From: Aptenodytes patagonicus
Taxonomy: Eukaryota; Chordata; Aves; Sphenisciformes; Spheniscidae
Direction: 5' to 3'
Assembly: GCF_965638725.1 (NCBI RefSeq)
Contig: NC_134973.1
Location: 6,072,491 to 6,136,490 of the forward strand
Length of the DNA stretch: 64,000 bases
Below, piece after piece: positions 45,691 to 56,500 of the stretch; positions within the stretch are counted from its first letter, which is position 1; every line of letters starts with the position of its first letter. A model generated the notes under the pieces. The model made no database searches. It was not told where the DNA came from and worked only from the letters and a program-made list of their open reading frames with translations. A program made the translations under genes and the position numbers.

Positions 45691-46793
45691 TACTTCTTTT
45701 GCTGTGGAGAATGAGCCCACGCTTTTCACCGGCTGCTGCTGGCTCTGCCCTGGCCCCCTGGCCCCCCGATGCTGCTGTGAGGTTCCTGAAGGGCTGGTGG
45801 GGTATTTATTTTAGGGGTTTAACTGCATTGGTTGAGGCTGGTGTGTGGTGCCGACGGCCGTGGGGTGTGGGGGGCTTTACTCCCCCCTGCCCTGGGCTGC
45901 AGGGCCGCTGCATGGGGTCTCGGGGACCCTCCTTGAGACGGTCCCACTGTGGGGCAGTGCCCCATGGCTGCCCAGCATGAGGGCAGGAACCCGCGGGGGG
46001 AGGCCAGCTGGGAGCCGCACAGCAGTGTTCTTGAAGCAAAAAACAAAACAAATATGAGGCCTTTATTAAGTATGGATGTTAATAATGCAGTCAGAGCACC
46101 AGGGAGTGCTCCCATCTGAAACTGGATTTCTTTCTGTGTGCTCTGCACCCCCAGTGCGGCTCTGCCCCAGACTGGTCCTCACTGGGCTAGGGGTGAGAGG
46201 AGAGTGAGGGAGGAGGGGCCCGCAGGAGGCTGGGGCTGGGCGATGGTGAAATGAAGCAGGTAGATAGCGGCACACGTGCTGAAACCGCTGGCAGCTGCTA
46301 GTGTGTTTAGAGTAGCAGTCTGTAGGCTCCAGAGTTAACGTCAGGCTGAAAGGGAGAGCAACTTGCCTCTCAGCACTGCTTCTTCAGACCGTGTGATGGT
46401 GGGGAGGCTGAGGTGTTTTGGGAAGGTTTGGAAGCCACAGAAGAGCAACTGCAGGGGGACATGGCCTCCTTGCTCTCCCAGGGCCTTGGGGATCTCGCTG
46501 ACCAACCTCTGTCTGTCTCCAAACGTGCTGACAACGAACACTGCCCAGTTCAGTTTTCCTGGACAGAGGGGTAAGAGTCTCTGACATTGGCTCCAGCAAG
46601 TTTCATGAAATTAACTAACCAGCTGGAGAAGAGATGTGTGCAGCTTTCCTGTCCCAGAGGGGCTGTGGCGGGGGCTCAGCGCATGCCCCAGGATCCCGGG
46701 GTCCTGGCGCCAGCCCCTTCCCCTTGTGGGGCTCTCTCCTTCCCAGCTTCCAGCAGGTGGTAGCACACTGCCGGCTTCGCCAGCCGCATCCCT

Positions 46794-46829
46794 AGCCCTG
46801 CCAGTGTCCCCAGCCCTGCCAGTGTCCCC
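46794..46829. repeat. 18-bp tandem duplication
   Basis: AGCCCTGCCAGTGTCCCC occurs twice in a row (46794-46811 and 46812-46829). A simple local duplication. Confidence 0.75.
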
Positions 46830-49252
46830 AGCCAGGCATCGCTTGCTGGCGGTGCCATGCCCAGGCCTTACCAGGCACCGCACGCCTCCAGCAGCCTCCA
46901 GCCCAGCACGAGGGACCCCTGTCCATCCTGCCCAGCCCTTGCCCAGTTCCCTGCCACGCTGCCTGGGGAGGTGGCTCTGGAGCCCGGAGAGCTGTCCCCT
47001 CCTGGCATCCCATGCTGCCTGGATCCATGGAGAGCCCTGGATGAGGGGGAGGCAGGCGAGGAAAGGCACCCCTCCCGGCTCCACGCTCCTGGGTGCCAAG
47101 TGAGGGTCCAGAGCCTGTTTTGGAGGCCCTGGAAACCTTGTTTTCTGCTGGCCCTGCGACTGTTTGTTCTCTGCCAGTTTCTGGTCTGAGTCCAGCAGCT
47201 CCTGCCACACACAGTGGCTGTGGCAGCGCAGTGCCACAGGTGAGCGCTGGTCTCTGGCAGCACCATGCTGGCAGCAGGGCTGGCTGCAGCCCCTGCCTGC
47301 GCTGCCAGGAAGGGATGCCTCTGGCACAGCCCATGCTCCTGAGGTGCTGGAGATGCAAGCGCCCGTGCCAGCTCCTGCCGTGAGCGCTGGGTCTCTCCTG
47401 CTGTCCCTTCACTGGGAACTGGGGCATTCAGGACCTCAGCATCTCTGCCCGACCACTGCAGCTCGTCTTCTGCCTCAAACCTGGAAGCCCTGCCTTGAGC
47501 TGTGCCCAGACAAGCTCAGTGCAGGCAGCAGGCAGCTCTGAGCACCCTGCTCCCCTCCATGCCCCAGAGACGGCTGGTCCCAAGCTGAGCAGGCAGGGCT
47601 GGCCCAGCTCCAGCGTTCTTTGTTATCTCAAGGGACCTCAACCATTTCTGCACCTTGTTTACCCACCGTTGTGCAGGGTGGAGGAAAGGCAAACACCAGC
47701 CTTTTGTTCACCAGCTTCCCCTTCCCGTGAGCCTCATCCTCCTCTCCGGGGCTCCATCCGCCCTCTTCCCTGCCACAGGACCCAGGACTCAGCACCCTGC
47801 TGTGCAGAGCCCAGGGTCCAGCCAGGACACCACCATCCCCCTTCCCCACCGCTGCCCCTGAGACATCCCTGCCCAGATCCCTCCAGGTCCTGGCTGGTTC
47901 CTGCTCCTCACACGCCTCATTTGGAGGGTCCCAGCAGCTTTTCCCAGGTCCACTCCCGTGGCCAGTGAGAGGCAGCCATGCCGAGGGGCCCGCTCCTGGT
48001 AAGGGTCTACAGTTGTTCAGAGCCACTGCTCCCAGCCAGGCAGAGCAATGTGCCAAGAAACTCCATAAATCAGAGCGCTAGCCCTGCCAGGGAGCGCCCA
48101 CTCGCTGCTGGGAGAGGCCTGGGCACAGCGGGCGGAGGGGCATGCGGCAAAACCAGGGGGTGCAGGGAGAGGGCAGGGCAATTCGCTTCCAGAGAGGGAG
48201 GAGGGTTGTTCCCCCAGGCCCTGGGGACCTTCTCTCCTGCCACCTTTCACAGGTGCTGGCAGAGCTGGCTGCTGGCCCTTGGTCTGGCTCAGCACAGCTG
48301 TCCTTCTCTTTTTATCAGCTGGGAGTCAGGATGCAGAGGGAGCTGAGACCTCCCACTGCTCACAGTCGCTGCCTGGCTGCAGCAGCTCCTGCTGAAGGAG
48401 CTCACCAAGCCAGGCTCTCCTTTCTGGTGATTATTCCCAGCCCTGTACCACTGTGGGATGACGGTGCTGTCCTTGCAGCCTGATGGCATCCACGGGGCAG
48501 CAACCAGGGAGGAATAGCTGCTGGCCCCCATCTGTGCCACCGTCCTGCTCGGTGCATCCTTGTCCCCAAGGTTATAAATCCATACAGTACCTGGACTGGG
48601 GCCGATGACACTGGTTTGAGTCTCCTGCCCCCCTCCTGCCTCCCCGCAGCACCGGGGCCTGCAGTGATGCTCCATGGATCCTTCTGACGTTTTGCCCCCG
48701 GTGCCCCCGGTGCCACCTGGGCCTAGCGCTGTCCCCACCAGGTGCTTGTGAAATGCGTGACATGTGGCACTGCCTCCCCCCACTCCTCCAGCCACGATAT
48801 TAAACCACTTAATGCACTCAGCGAGTCCTTGAGCTCCGAGACGCCTTGGAGTGCTGTTGGCTTTGTTCAGCGCTTTGACGAGCTCAAGAGCTCGGAGGGG
48901 AGAGCGAGCTGCGCCCGGGGGGGGGGTAACGGCTCCATCCCACCGGCCTCGGTCCCCGATCGCACTCGGGGCAGGAGGGCGCTGGGGGGGGCACGGGGCT
49001 GCTGCCGTCCCGCTCCCGGCTCAGAGCTCCCCGCTCCCGGTCCCATCCCAGCCCCGCCGCTCCCGTGGGCAGGCGGCCGGGTGTCCCGGGGCCGGGCCCC
49101 CGCACCCCCCGAGCATCAGCACCCCGGAGCCGCTCGTCCCGGCTCGGTCCCGGTCCGGCCGGGCGCGGCGCGGCGCGGGAAAATGCGGGGGCGCTGCGCT
49201 CGGAGGATTACGGCGGCGGCGCGGGGAAGGAGCGGGGCCGCCGCCGCCGCCG

Positions 49253-49260
49253 TATAAAAG
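49253..49260 (+). promoter_or_regulatory. C2CD4C: TATA box of C2CD4C
   Basis: TATAAAAG inside a CpG island, preceded by a CCG repeat. Transcription would start about 25-32 bases downstream, near 49282-49290. A strong TATA box in a CpG island suits an inducible gene. Confidence 0.6.
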
Positions 49261-49465
49261 CGCGTCCGCACCCGCCCCGCCCGGGCTGCGGCGGCGGCGG
49301 CGGCTCCGCTCCAGGTGCGGCGGCTCCCGGCAACTTCGCGCTCGCGGCGGCGGTCGGTCCGTCCGGGCATCGCGTCGCGTCGCGGCCGGCAGCGGCTCCC
49401 CGTGCGCCGCGGCCGCCCCGTCCCGTCCCATCCCGTCCCATCGCTCGGGACCGGCGGCGCCGCCG

Positions 49466-49525
49466 CGTCCGTGTCCCTCGCGTCCGTGTCCCTCGCGTCC
49501 GTGTCCCTCGCGTCCGTGTCCCTCG
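49466..49525. repeat. Four perfect copies of a 15-bp repeat
   Basis: CGTCCGTGTCCCTCG occurs four times without gaps (49466-49480, 49481-49495, 49496-49510, 49511-49525). A 22-base segment at its end (49516-49537) recurs at 49574-49595. The array lies in the presumed first intron or leader of C2CD4C. Confidence 0.9.
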
Positions 49526-49760
49526 GCGCGGCCGGTTCTTTCCCGTCCCCCACCCCCGGGCTGGCGGGTCCCCGTGTCCCTCGGCGCGGCCGGTTCCCTC
49601 CCATCCTTGTTCCCCGAACCCCCCGGGCTGGTGGGTCCCTGTCTCTCGGTGCTGCCGGTTGCCCCCCGGGCTGACGGCTCCGGTCTGCCCCTGCCGGTGC
49701 CTGGCCCCCGGTGACAGCGTTGCCCCTCGGGTCTTTTCCAGCCCTGCACCCGGCGGCAAC

Positions 49761-51020
49761 ATGTGGCTCCTGGAGCGGCTACGTGGCGTGGCAGAGAACG
49801 GCGGGTCTCGGGGTGCAGGGCCAGAGGAGTCCCCGCGGGGGTCACGCTACAGCAACGTCCTCACCCCCGACAAGATCCCCGACTTCTTCATCCCACCCAA
49901 GCTGAGCGTGGCACCTGCTGAGACAGAGGGCCCTGAGCCTCCCACAGTGCCCACCCTGGGCCCCTCGGCCTCAGAGCAGGACCTGGCTGGGCGCAAGCCC
50001 CCACGCAGCCCCCGGCCATCCAGCCGTCCCCGGCCGCGGGCCACCGGCCGGCACATCATCCAGATAGAGAGTGCTGAGGACTGGACGGCCGAGGGGGGCT
50101 TCGGCACCAACGCAGACCCGCAGGCGCAGACAGCCATGTCACTGCCCTACGTGCCCAAGGCGCAGACCTCCTACGGCTTCGCCACACTGGTGGAGAGCCC
50201 ACACACGCGGCGCAAAGAGTCACTCTTCCACAGCGAGCACAGCAGCCTCTGCCCCTCGCCAGCCACCTCGCCTAGCGCCCAGCGCAGAGCCAAGCTCAAT
50301 GGCGAGAGCAGGCCCCGGGCACCCGCTGACCTGGGCGCAGCCCTCATGCACCCTGGCCGCTACTTCAGCGGTGGTGAGAGTGACACGTGCTCCTCGGCCG
50401 AGTCCTCGCCCTTCAGCTCCCCGCTGCTCTCCCGCTCTGTCTCCCTGCTGAAGATCTTCAGCCAGGAGAGCCAGTCCAAGGTCATCAAGCTGAAGCACTC
50501 GGTAGCCCGCAACAGCTCACTGTCCACCGACGACAGCTCAGCTGACACCAGCCCCAGCGCCCAGCGCCGTGGCAGGAGCACCCCGGCTGGGGGGCAGCCG
50601 CCTGCTGCCCTGCTGCCCCTGGACCTGCCGCCAGGCCGCGACCGGGAGCACAGTCTGCAGCTCAGCCGGGGTGGGAGCCTGCGCCTGGCCGCTGAGTACG
50701 ACCCCTCCAATGCCCGGCTGCGTGTGCGGCTCATCTCTGCTGAGGACCTCTACGACGCCCTCGTCGACCTGCGCAGCATCAACTGCTGTGTCTCGCTGTG
50801 CCTCAACCCTGGGAAGCTGCAGAAGCAGCGCAGCACCATTGTCAAGAACAGCCGCAACCCCGTCTTCAATGAAGACTTCTTCTTCGATGGGCTGGGCCCT
50901 GGCCATGCCAGGAAGATGTCCCTGAAGCTCAAGGTGGTCAACAAGGGCAGCAGCCTTAAGCGGGACACACTGCTGGGGGAGAAGGAGCTGCCGCTCACCA
51001 CCCTCCTGTCCTGCCTGTAG
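49761..51020 (+). CDS. C2CD4C: C2CD4C, C2 calcium-dependent domain-containing protein 4C (NLF3)
   Basis: A single coding exon of 1260 bases, 419 residues (human 421). The family (C2CD4A-C, also called nuclear localised factors) is linked to inflammatory and vascular gene control; C2CD4C itself is poorly characterised. The start MWLLERLRGVAENGG matches the family. Then come the conserved SNVLTPDKIPDFFIPPKLS (about 31-50), RHIIQIESAEDWT (about 96-108), and a Ser-rich middle with SRSVSLLKIFSQESQSKVIKLKHS. The C-terminal C2-like domain (about 305-417) has LRVRLISAEDLYD, VSLCLNPGKLQKQRST, NPVFNEDFFF and LLGEKELPLTTLLSCL. Few of the usual calcium-binding aspartates are visible, so the C2 domain may not bind calcium. 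The coding sequence is very GC-rich at third positions. It sits next to SHC2 on the same strand, as in human. Confidence 0.96.
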   Translation: MWLLERLRGVAENGGSRGAGPEESPRGSRYSNVLTPDKIPDFFIPPKLSVAPAETEGPEPPTVPTLGPSASEQDLAGRKPPRSPRPSSRPRPRATGRHIIQIESAEDWTAEGGFGTNADPQAQTAMSLPYVPKAQTSYGFATLVESPHTRRKESLFHSEHSSLCPSPATSPSAQRRAKLNGESRPRAPADLGAALMHPGRYFSGGESDTCSSAESSPFSSPLLSRSVSLLKIFSQESQSKVIKLKHSVARNSSLSTDDSSADTSPSAQRRGRSTPAGGQPPAALLPLDLPPGRDREHSLQLSRGGSLRLAAEYDPSNARLRVRLISAEDLYDALVDLRSINCCVSLCLNPGKLQKQRSTIVKNSRNPVFNEDFFFDGLGPGHARKMSLKLKVVNKGSSLKRDTLLGEKELPLTTLLSCL

Positions 51021-53521
51021 GCGCTTGCTGCCAGCCCCGGAGGGAGCCTGCCTGCCTGTGGGGCTGGGATGAGGGGGAGGAGGCCAGCCCTGTCCCCTGG
51101 CCTCGCTGGAGCAGGGTTTGGAAGGGCCCCTCAGAGGAGGGATGGGGCCATGGCAGAGCGTGGGGGTCCCTGGGGGCAGTGCTGCTGTGGGGCTCTGCCA
51201 GCACCAGCCCTCCTGCGGTGGGGCAGGCAGGGCCGGCAGCCGCAGCCTCTCCCCTCTGCTCCCTCCCTGCTCCCTCCTGGGGCTGCATCTCCTGGAGCCC
51301 AGTGGGAAGTGGGGAGCCACCGGCCCCGTCTCCACCGGGAAGGATGGATGTCACCTGCTGGGCTCTTCCCTTCCTGGTGCCCGTGGTCTTCAGCTGGCCA
51401 GCATGAACGTTGGAGGTGGGTAGATCTCTGTAGCATACTTACTGCCACCTCTCTCAAAGCCCCAGCTCCTGGAGTCAGGTGATAGCATCAATCTCAGCTT
51501 TAATTTAAAAGACAAGTTTCTAGTCTTGGAAACTGCAGAGAAAATACTGCAGAGGTGACCCAAGAGTGGGCTAAGGGAGGGTGACCCTGGGGGATGAGTC
51601 AGGTTTGTGGTTTTTGAGCCTTTCCTGGACTCTTTGTAGGACTGCACAGATGTGCAAGTCGGCTTGGTCCGACACCCGCAGCCTCCTGGGACACCCTCCC
51701 TGCACACCCCCAGCAGTGTCCCCCACTGCTGACCCGCTGTGGGAAACTGCTCACGGAGCTTCAGGGGCTTTGAGTTTGCCCAAATCCAGGAGGCTGCCTG
51801 TGCCCGTCCCCTGCCTGCAGGAGGGAGATGCCGGGGGCTGGCACTGCCGTGGGTGGGCCTGGCATTCCTTGCCCTGGGCACACAGGTGGTCCCGGGCAGT
51901 GTCCCAGCAGACGTGCTTGCTGACAAAAGCTGAGGCAACAGGAGTAGCTCTCCCTGAGTGCTGGTGGTCTGGTTGGCACTGGGGACATCCCCAGGTGTTG
52001 CTGGGCAGGGGGGCAGGCTGTGGCTGAGGCTTCTGTACCCTCTGCCCTCCCTTGCCTGTGGGAGGCTCGTGGGCTTGTGAGCAGCTGCACCCACTGGGCA
52101 GGAGAGACATCTCCTGTGGGGCCACGAAGCCCCCGTGCCCAGCAGGACCCGGCTCCCCGAAGGGACTGGCCTGCCTCTGCAGTTTTCCTTTGGGGTGGAG
52201 TGGGGTGCTCCCACCCCTTCCCATCCCTCCCTGCCGTCCTGGTTGACCGGCTGGAGGCACTGGGAGTGGGGGAAATGCCGGTCAGGGCATTTCTGCAGGT
52301 GGATAAAACAGATGCCTTGTTGTTGTTTGGTGTGGTGTTACCCAGTGCATTGGGCTCTGCATGTTTCTGTGGAAGGGAGCTGAATTTGCAGTGCTCCTGT
52401 CCCTGCCTGTTGCAGCATGCATGGACACACGCACACACGTGTCCCTCTGTGTTAACCTCTGTCAGTGGCAGTTGATGTTCCTTCCTTGTCCTTTGCAGCA
52501 GATGGCAGATTTCAGTGTTGGCTATTTATATCTGAGGCTGATCTTTCCCAGCGTGTTTTACTTCTGTCTGTAAATATGTTTCAGGTACGCGAGGCATGGT
52601 TCTGATAGCGTGGTGTTTGCATGTCGGGGGGATTTGGGGTGATCGTGGCTGTTTGTTGAGCTTGTGGCTGAAAACAAACCATGCAGGATGTAAGGAGCAG
52701 ACACATCCCTCCGCAGAGGATTTCCCACCTGAGGCTTCCTACTGCTCCCCCAGGAGCCAACACGGGGGATGCTCCCGGCCCCTGAGTGCCCAGGCTCGCC
52801 CTGGGGGCAGACGGGGGCTCTGGGGAGGGTGGGATGGGGAGATGGGCCATGTCCCTGGGCCGGGAGTGAACATCCTGCCCCTGGGCAGACCCGGGGCAGG
52901 AAGGGGACCCTGCCTGGCTGGCTGCTGCCTGACAGCCCCGTGTACCCTTCCCCAGCGCGCTGTGGTCCCCAGGGTGCTGTGCCTGCAAGGGCCTGGTGGG
53001 ACCCAGGCGTTGCTGGGGGTGGGGAGGACCCAGCAGGCTGTGAGAGGAGGAAGAACAGGAGCTGGGCAAAGATTTTTGGTACTCTGTGAGAGGGTTGGGG
53101 GTGAAGCATCCCCCATGGCAGAGCTGTGTGCCTTTGGGTTTGGGGAGGGGGGATGCTGAGAGCAGTGCCCTGGGCTGCTCCTTGGGTTGGAGCTGGCCCT
53201 GGGGGCAGACTGAAGAGCCTGGGGGCTTGTGCTGTCCCTCCCCCGCCTGTCCCAGGGCTGCCTCGCTGGAGTTGAGTGGTGTGTGGCTGTCCGCCAAGCC
53301 CTGGGACGTGCTGCTGTGAGCCCCACGCCTGTGATGGGCAGGACGGCGGTGTGGGAGCTGAGACTGTGGCCTGGCTGGGTCTTTCCTCCCCTATAGCTCT
53401 TTTCTACTGTTCCTGCTTTGATATTTCTGTGGCTGGATTTAATGATGCATTTTTGGAGTGAAAAAATATATTAATACCTGAATGGAATGTTTGTTTACAG
53501 ATGACTTCCCCTTTTTAGTGC

Positions 53522-53527
53522 AATAAA
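53522..53527 (+). terminator. C2CD4C: C2CD4C poly(A) signal (AATAAA)
   Basis: AATAAA about 2.5 kb past the stop in an AT-rich patch with T-rich flanks. It is followed within 40 bases by GT-rich sequence (GTAGGTGGTG). A long 3' untranslated region fits this gene. Confidence 0.55.
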
Positions 53528-56500
53528 GTAATTTCTAAAACAGATGTAGGTGGTGCCCCGGCTCCTGGTTTCCCTGGGGTGTTCCCTTTGCTTTTCATTG
53601 CTGTGGCTGCGGCATCCCACTGGTCCTGTTATCTTCCCAGCCGGCTCCCTGTGCTGTGGAGGGGTGGGAGAGCAGAGCTGGGACCCTGGGACTGCCCAGT
53701 CACGGAGCAGTGACTGCTCTTCTGGGTGGTGCTGCCCATTCCCAACAGCCTTGGCAGGGGCTCAGAGCGCCTGAGCAGCTCTTACCCGGTGCTGCCGACC
53801 AGCCATGGGGTGAGGCGGGAGCAAATCTCCCAGGGGCAACAGGGGATGTGGGGAAAGGGGCTGTCCCTGCTCGGGGAGGGGGACCCGGGGCTGTCCCAGC
53901 TGGGGCAGGGATGAGCTTCGCGGGGACGGGGCTGCGGAGAGGCAGAGCCCCTTCCCGTGCTCCCACGGGAGTCCTTCCTCCCCCTCGCCAGCTCTCCCAG
54001 CCTGGCCCCTGCACTCCTTCTCAGCTGTGCTGGTGATTAAGGATATGACGATGTTTTTGTGCTCCCCGTCAGCAGCGGGCTGCGTGGGCTGGAGAGCTGC
54101 CCTCACAGGGGCCGAGTGCCCAGCACCTCCAGCCCTGGGGCTGCCCTCATGGGGGGCTCTGAGCTCCAGGAGACCCTCGGGGGGCTCTTTGGGGCACAGC
54201 TGAGCTCTGACCCCATGGCAGTGCAGGGGTGGAAGCCCTCCCTGCCGCTCTCCAAGCTTCACAGCCCTTTTCCCCTCAAAACCCTGGCACCTCAGGCCAG
54301 CTCCTGCACAGCAGTGGTGATCTGCTCCAGCAGCATTTTGGCGTGAAAACAAACCTGATGGTTTCTGCCCAGCCATGCCCCTGCCATGGTGCTGCTGGGA
54401 TGTGTCTCCCAAGTGCTCTGCAGTGCAAGCAATGTGGGTGTCAGATGAGCTGCTCTCGGGGCATCCCCTGGACTGTTTCCCTCCCCTGCCCCTCCAGGGA
54501 GATCCCCTGCCCGGCTCTTGGCATTCAGCAGATTACCCTGTTTTTTCCCCACCTTCCATTTCCAAATCTGCTTTTAAACAGATGCCGCTGAAGAAAAGAG
54601 GGAGGTTTGTCTGTTACCTAAATGCCATTTTTCTAATTTCCACCATTCTAATAATTTGTCATTTTTGGTAGAAATAAAGGCTGGGAGCACTAAACAGATC
54701 CGCCCTCTCTCCTCCTGCCCCCACAGGGGCAGAGAAAGCAGCGTGGTGAGAGCTTGGCAGGTGCCAATAATTTAAGTAGTGCTTTTTCTAGAGGTGTAAA
54801 GCTACAGCAGTTAGCAATAAAATGAGGCTGATTAAGTTAGTCTGAACTAGAGTGGATGGGGTAAGCCTGAACACACGAAAAATCCCTGGAAAGTGTTCAA
54901 CATTCAAAGTACTGGAAGCAGTCAGAGGGGTGGAGAGGGGCATCTTGTGGGGGAAGATTTAACTCTGAATTTGTAATTGAGTCATTGTGGGAAGGAAATG
55001 TGGCTGCTTCTCTGTACCCTGGGCTGGACCCAGGAGGGCTGGGGTCGAGCTGAGATGAGCCTCTGAATTGGAAGATGCTGGTGGTGCCCCGGGGGGGAGC
55101 AGGGGGATATGTCCCCTCTTCACAATGCAGCCCCTCGGGACGGAGGATGCCCAGATGAAGCACAGCTGTTGGAGGCTGCCAGGTGAGAGCCTGAGACCAA
55201 GGGTGGCTCTGCCCGTCACTGGTGATGCCCACACCGAGGGATGCTCGAGCCCCGGGAGCTTTCCCCTACATGGGGGTTTCTCTGGCCGGGGGTTCCCAGG
55301 CTGATGCAGCTTGTTTGGGCAGTTTGGGCAGCACAATCTGTGCAGAAAACTGAGGCAGAGAGGGGAGATGGCTGGATGTGGAGGAGCCAGTGGCAGCTGC
55401 CACCTCCTTTACCCTTATCTCCAGAGCAAGATTCACCTGGGTGAGACGTGCACACAGACGTCGGCTATTTTTAGTCCTGTGTTCCCACAATGCGAGGACT
55501 CAACTTCTGAGAGAATTGCCTGGAGCTCATTTAGCTGTGTGCGTGATGGCTGGTGAGGGAGGGAAAGGGCAAATTAAGGGCTCGGTCTCATATGGGGCGT
55601 GTGGTGGGGCTGGGACTCCCCAAGGAGGAGGCCAGCAGGGCTGTCCCTGTGGGAGGACACCCTGTTCCTGCCCTGTCCCCCAGCTGGACAGGGGGGTCCT
55701 AGGGCCGAGCACTGTCCCCAGCTGATGCTTGGGGATCCTCAGCAGGGGCTGGAGCCAGGGCAGCTTTTGGCCGAGTGGGCAGCAATGGCTGGTTCTCCTC
55801 TCCAGATTTTTGGGTGCTGTCGGGTCTGGGGGAGTCCCGAGTGCTCCCCCAGGCAGCCCCAGCCCTCCCGGGCTGTGTCATTGTCCCCCCCCCCCCCCCC
55901 AACCCGGCTGCCGATTTACGGTTTTGTTCAGAAAAAGCATCTTTCTGTTGCCTGGCAACCCTCGGCCACCCGGTCCAGTGGCGGGTCCGGGGTGGGGTGC
56001 GGGGGCGCTCTGTGGGGGGGCTCTCTTCCACCTGCAGCCCCTGCCGTGCCAGTGCTGGGGGCGAGGGGCCGTGGGGGCTGCTCAGTGCCGGAGGTCAGCA
56101 CGGCACGTGCGAAGCTGCCACAGCGTTTCCTGGGGTCTGCGCCGCAGTGCTTAGGGGGCACGAGTGCCCAGTGCGCTCCCGGCTCTGTGCCTGAGGTGCG
56201 AAACTGCTGCCTGCCTTGGGCTCACCGCTGGTGAGCACAACCTGCCACCTTTGAGCGCGATGGTTCCCCCAGGACATGATTCACCAGGCCAGCAAATGGG
56301 CAACCGCATCCAGCCATCAGACGGCACAGGAAAACATCTGGGGGGTGGGGGAAACCTGGCTCCTGCCTGGGGCAAGACCCCTACAGCCATTGCTGCCCTG
56401 CAGAGGAGCGACAGCTCTGCAAAGCACAGGTGTGCCCCAGGTTTGGCAGCAGCCACCCTTGTAAGCCCCCCACCTCCTGGGGAAGACATGGAGGCAGCCC

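Larger units (their letters stand above)
44540..48880. other. Gene-free interval between SHC2 and C2CD4C
   Basis: No supported exon over 4.3 kb. A notable AT-rich island lies at 45.49-45.69 kb. A minus-strand AATAAA (TTTATT on plus near 46061-46066) has no coding sequence upstream that I recognise. The longer open frames on the minus strand (46.6-47.4 and 48.3-48.8 kb) have no family resemblance and read like GC-rich chance frames. Confidence 0.5.
48890..49741 (+). promoter_or_regulatory. C2CD4C: C2CD4C CpG-island promoter and 5' leader
   Basis: A CpG island leading to a TATA box (49253-49260) and a presumed short non-coding exon 1, perhaps 49285-49314 with a donor at CCAG|GTGCGG. The coding exon is preceded by an acceptor (TCTTTTCCAG ending at 49741). 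The exon 1 limits are inferred. The open frame upstream of 49761 in the same phase is not taken as coding, since the family starts at MW(F/L)LERLRG. Confidence 0.55.

Noticed and set aside
46611-47427. Minus-strand open frames with a downstream AATAAA near 46061-46066
   Set aside because: Sequence is unlike any family I know and no splice-consistent partners were found. The poly(A) string alone is weak evidence.
49065-49760. In-frame upstream extension of C2CD4C to a 651-codon frame
   Set aside because: Arg/Pro-rich CpG-derived sequence crossing the TATA box, repeat array and a splice acceptor. The family begins at the MWLLERLRG codon at 49761.
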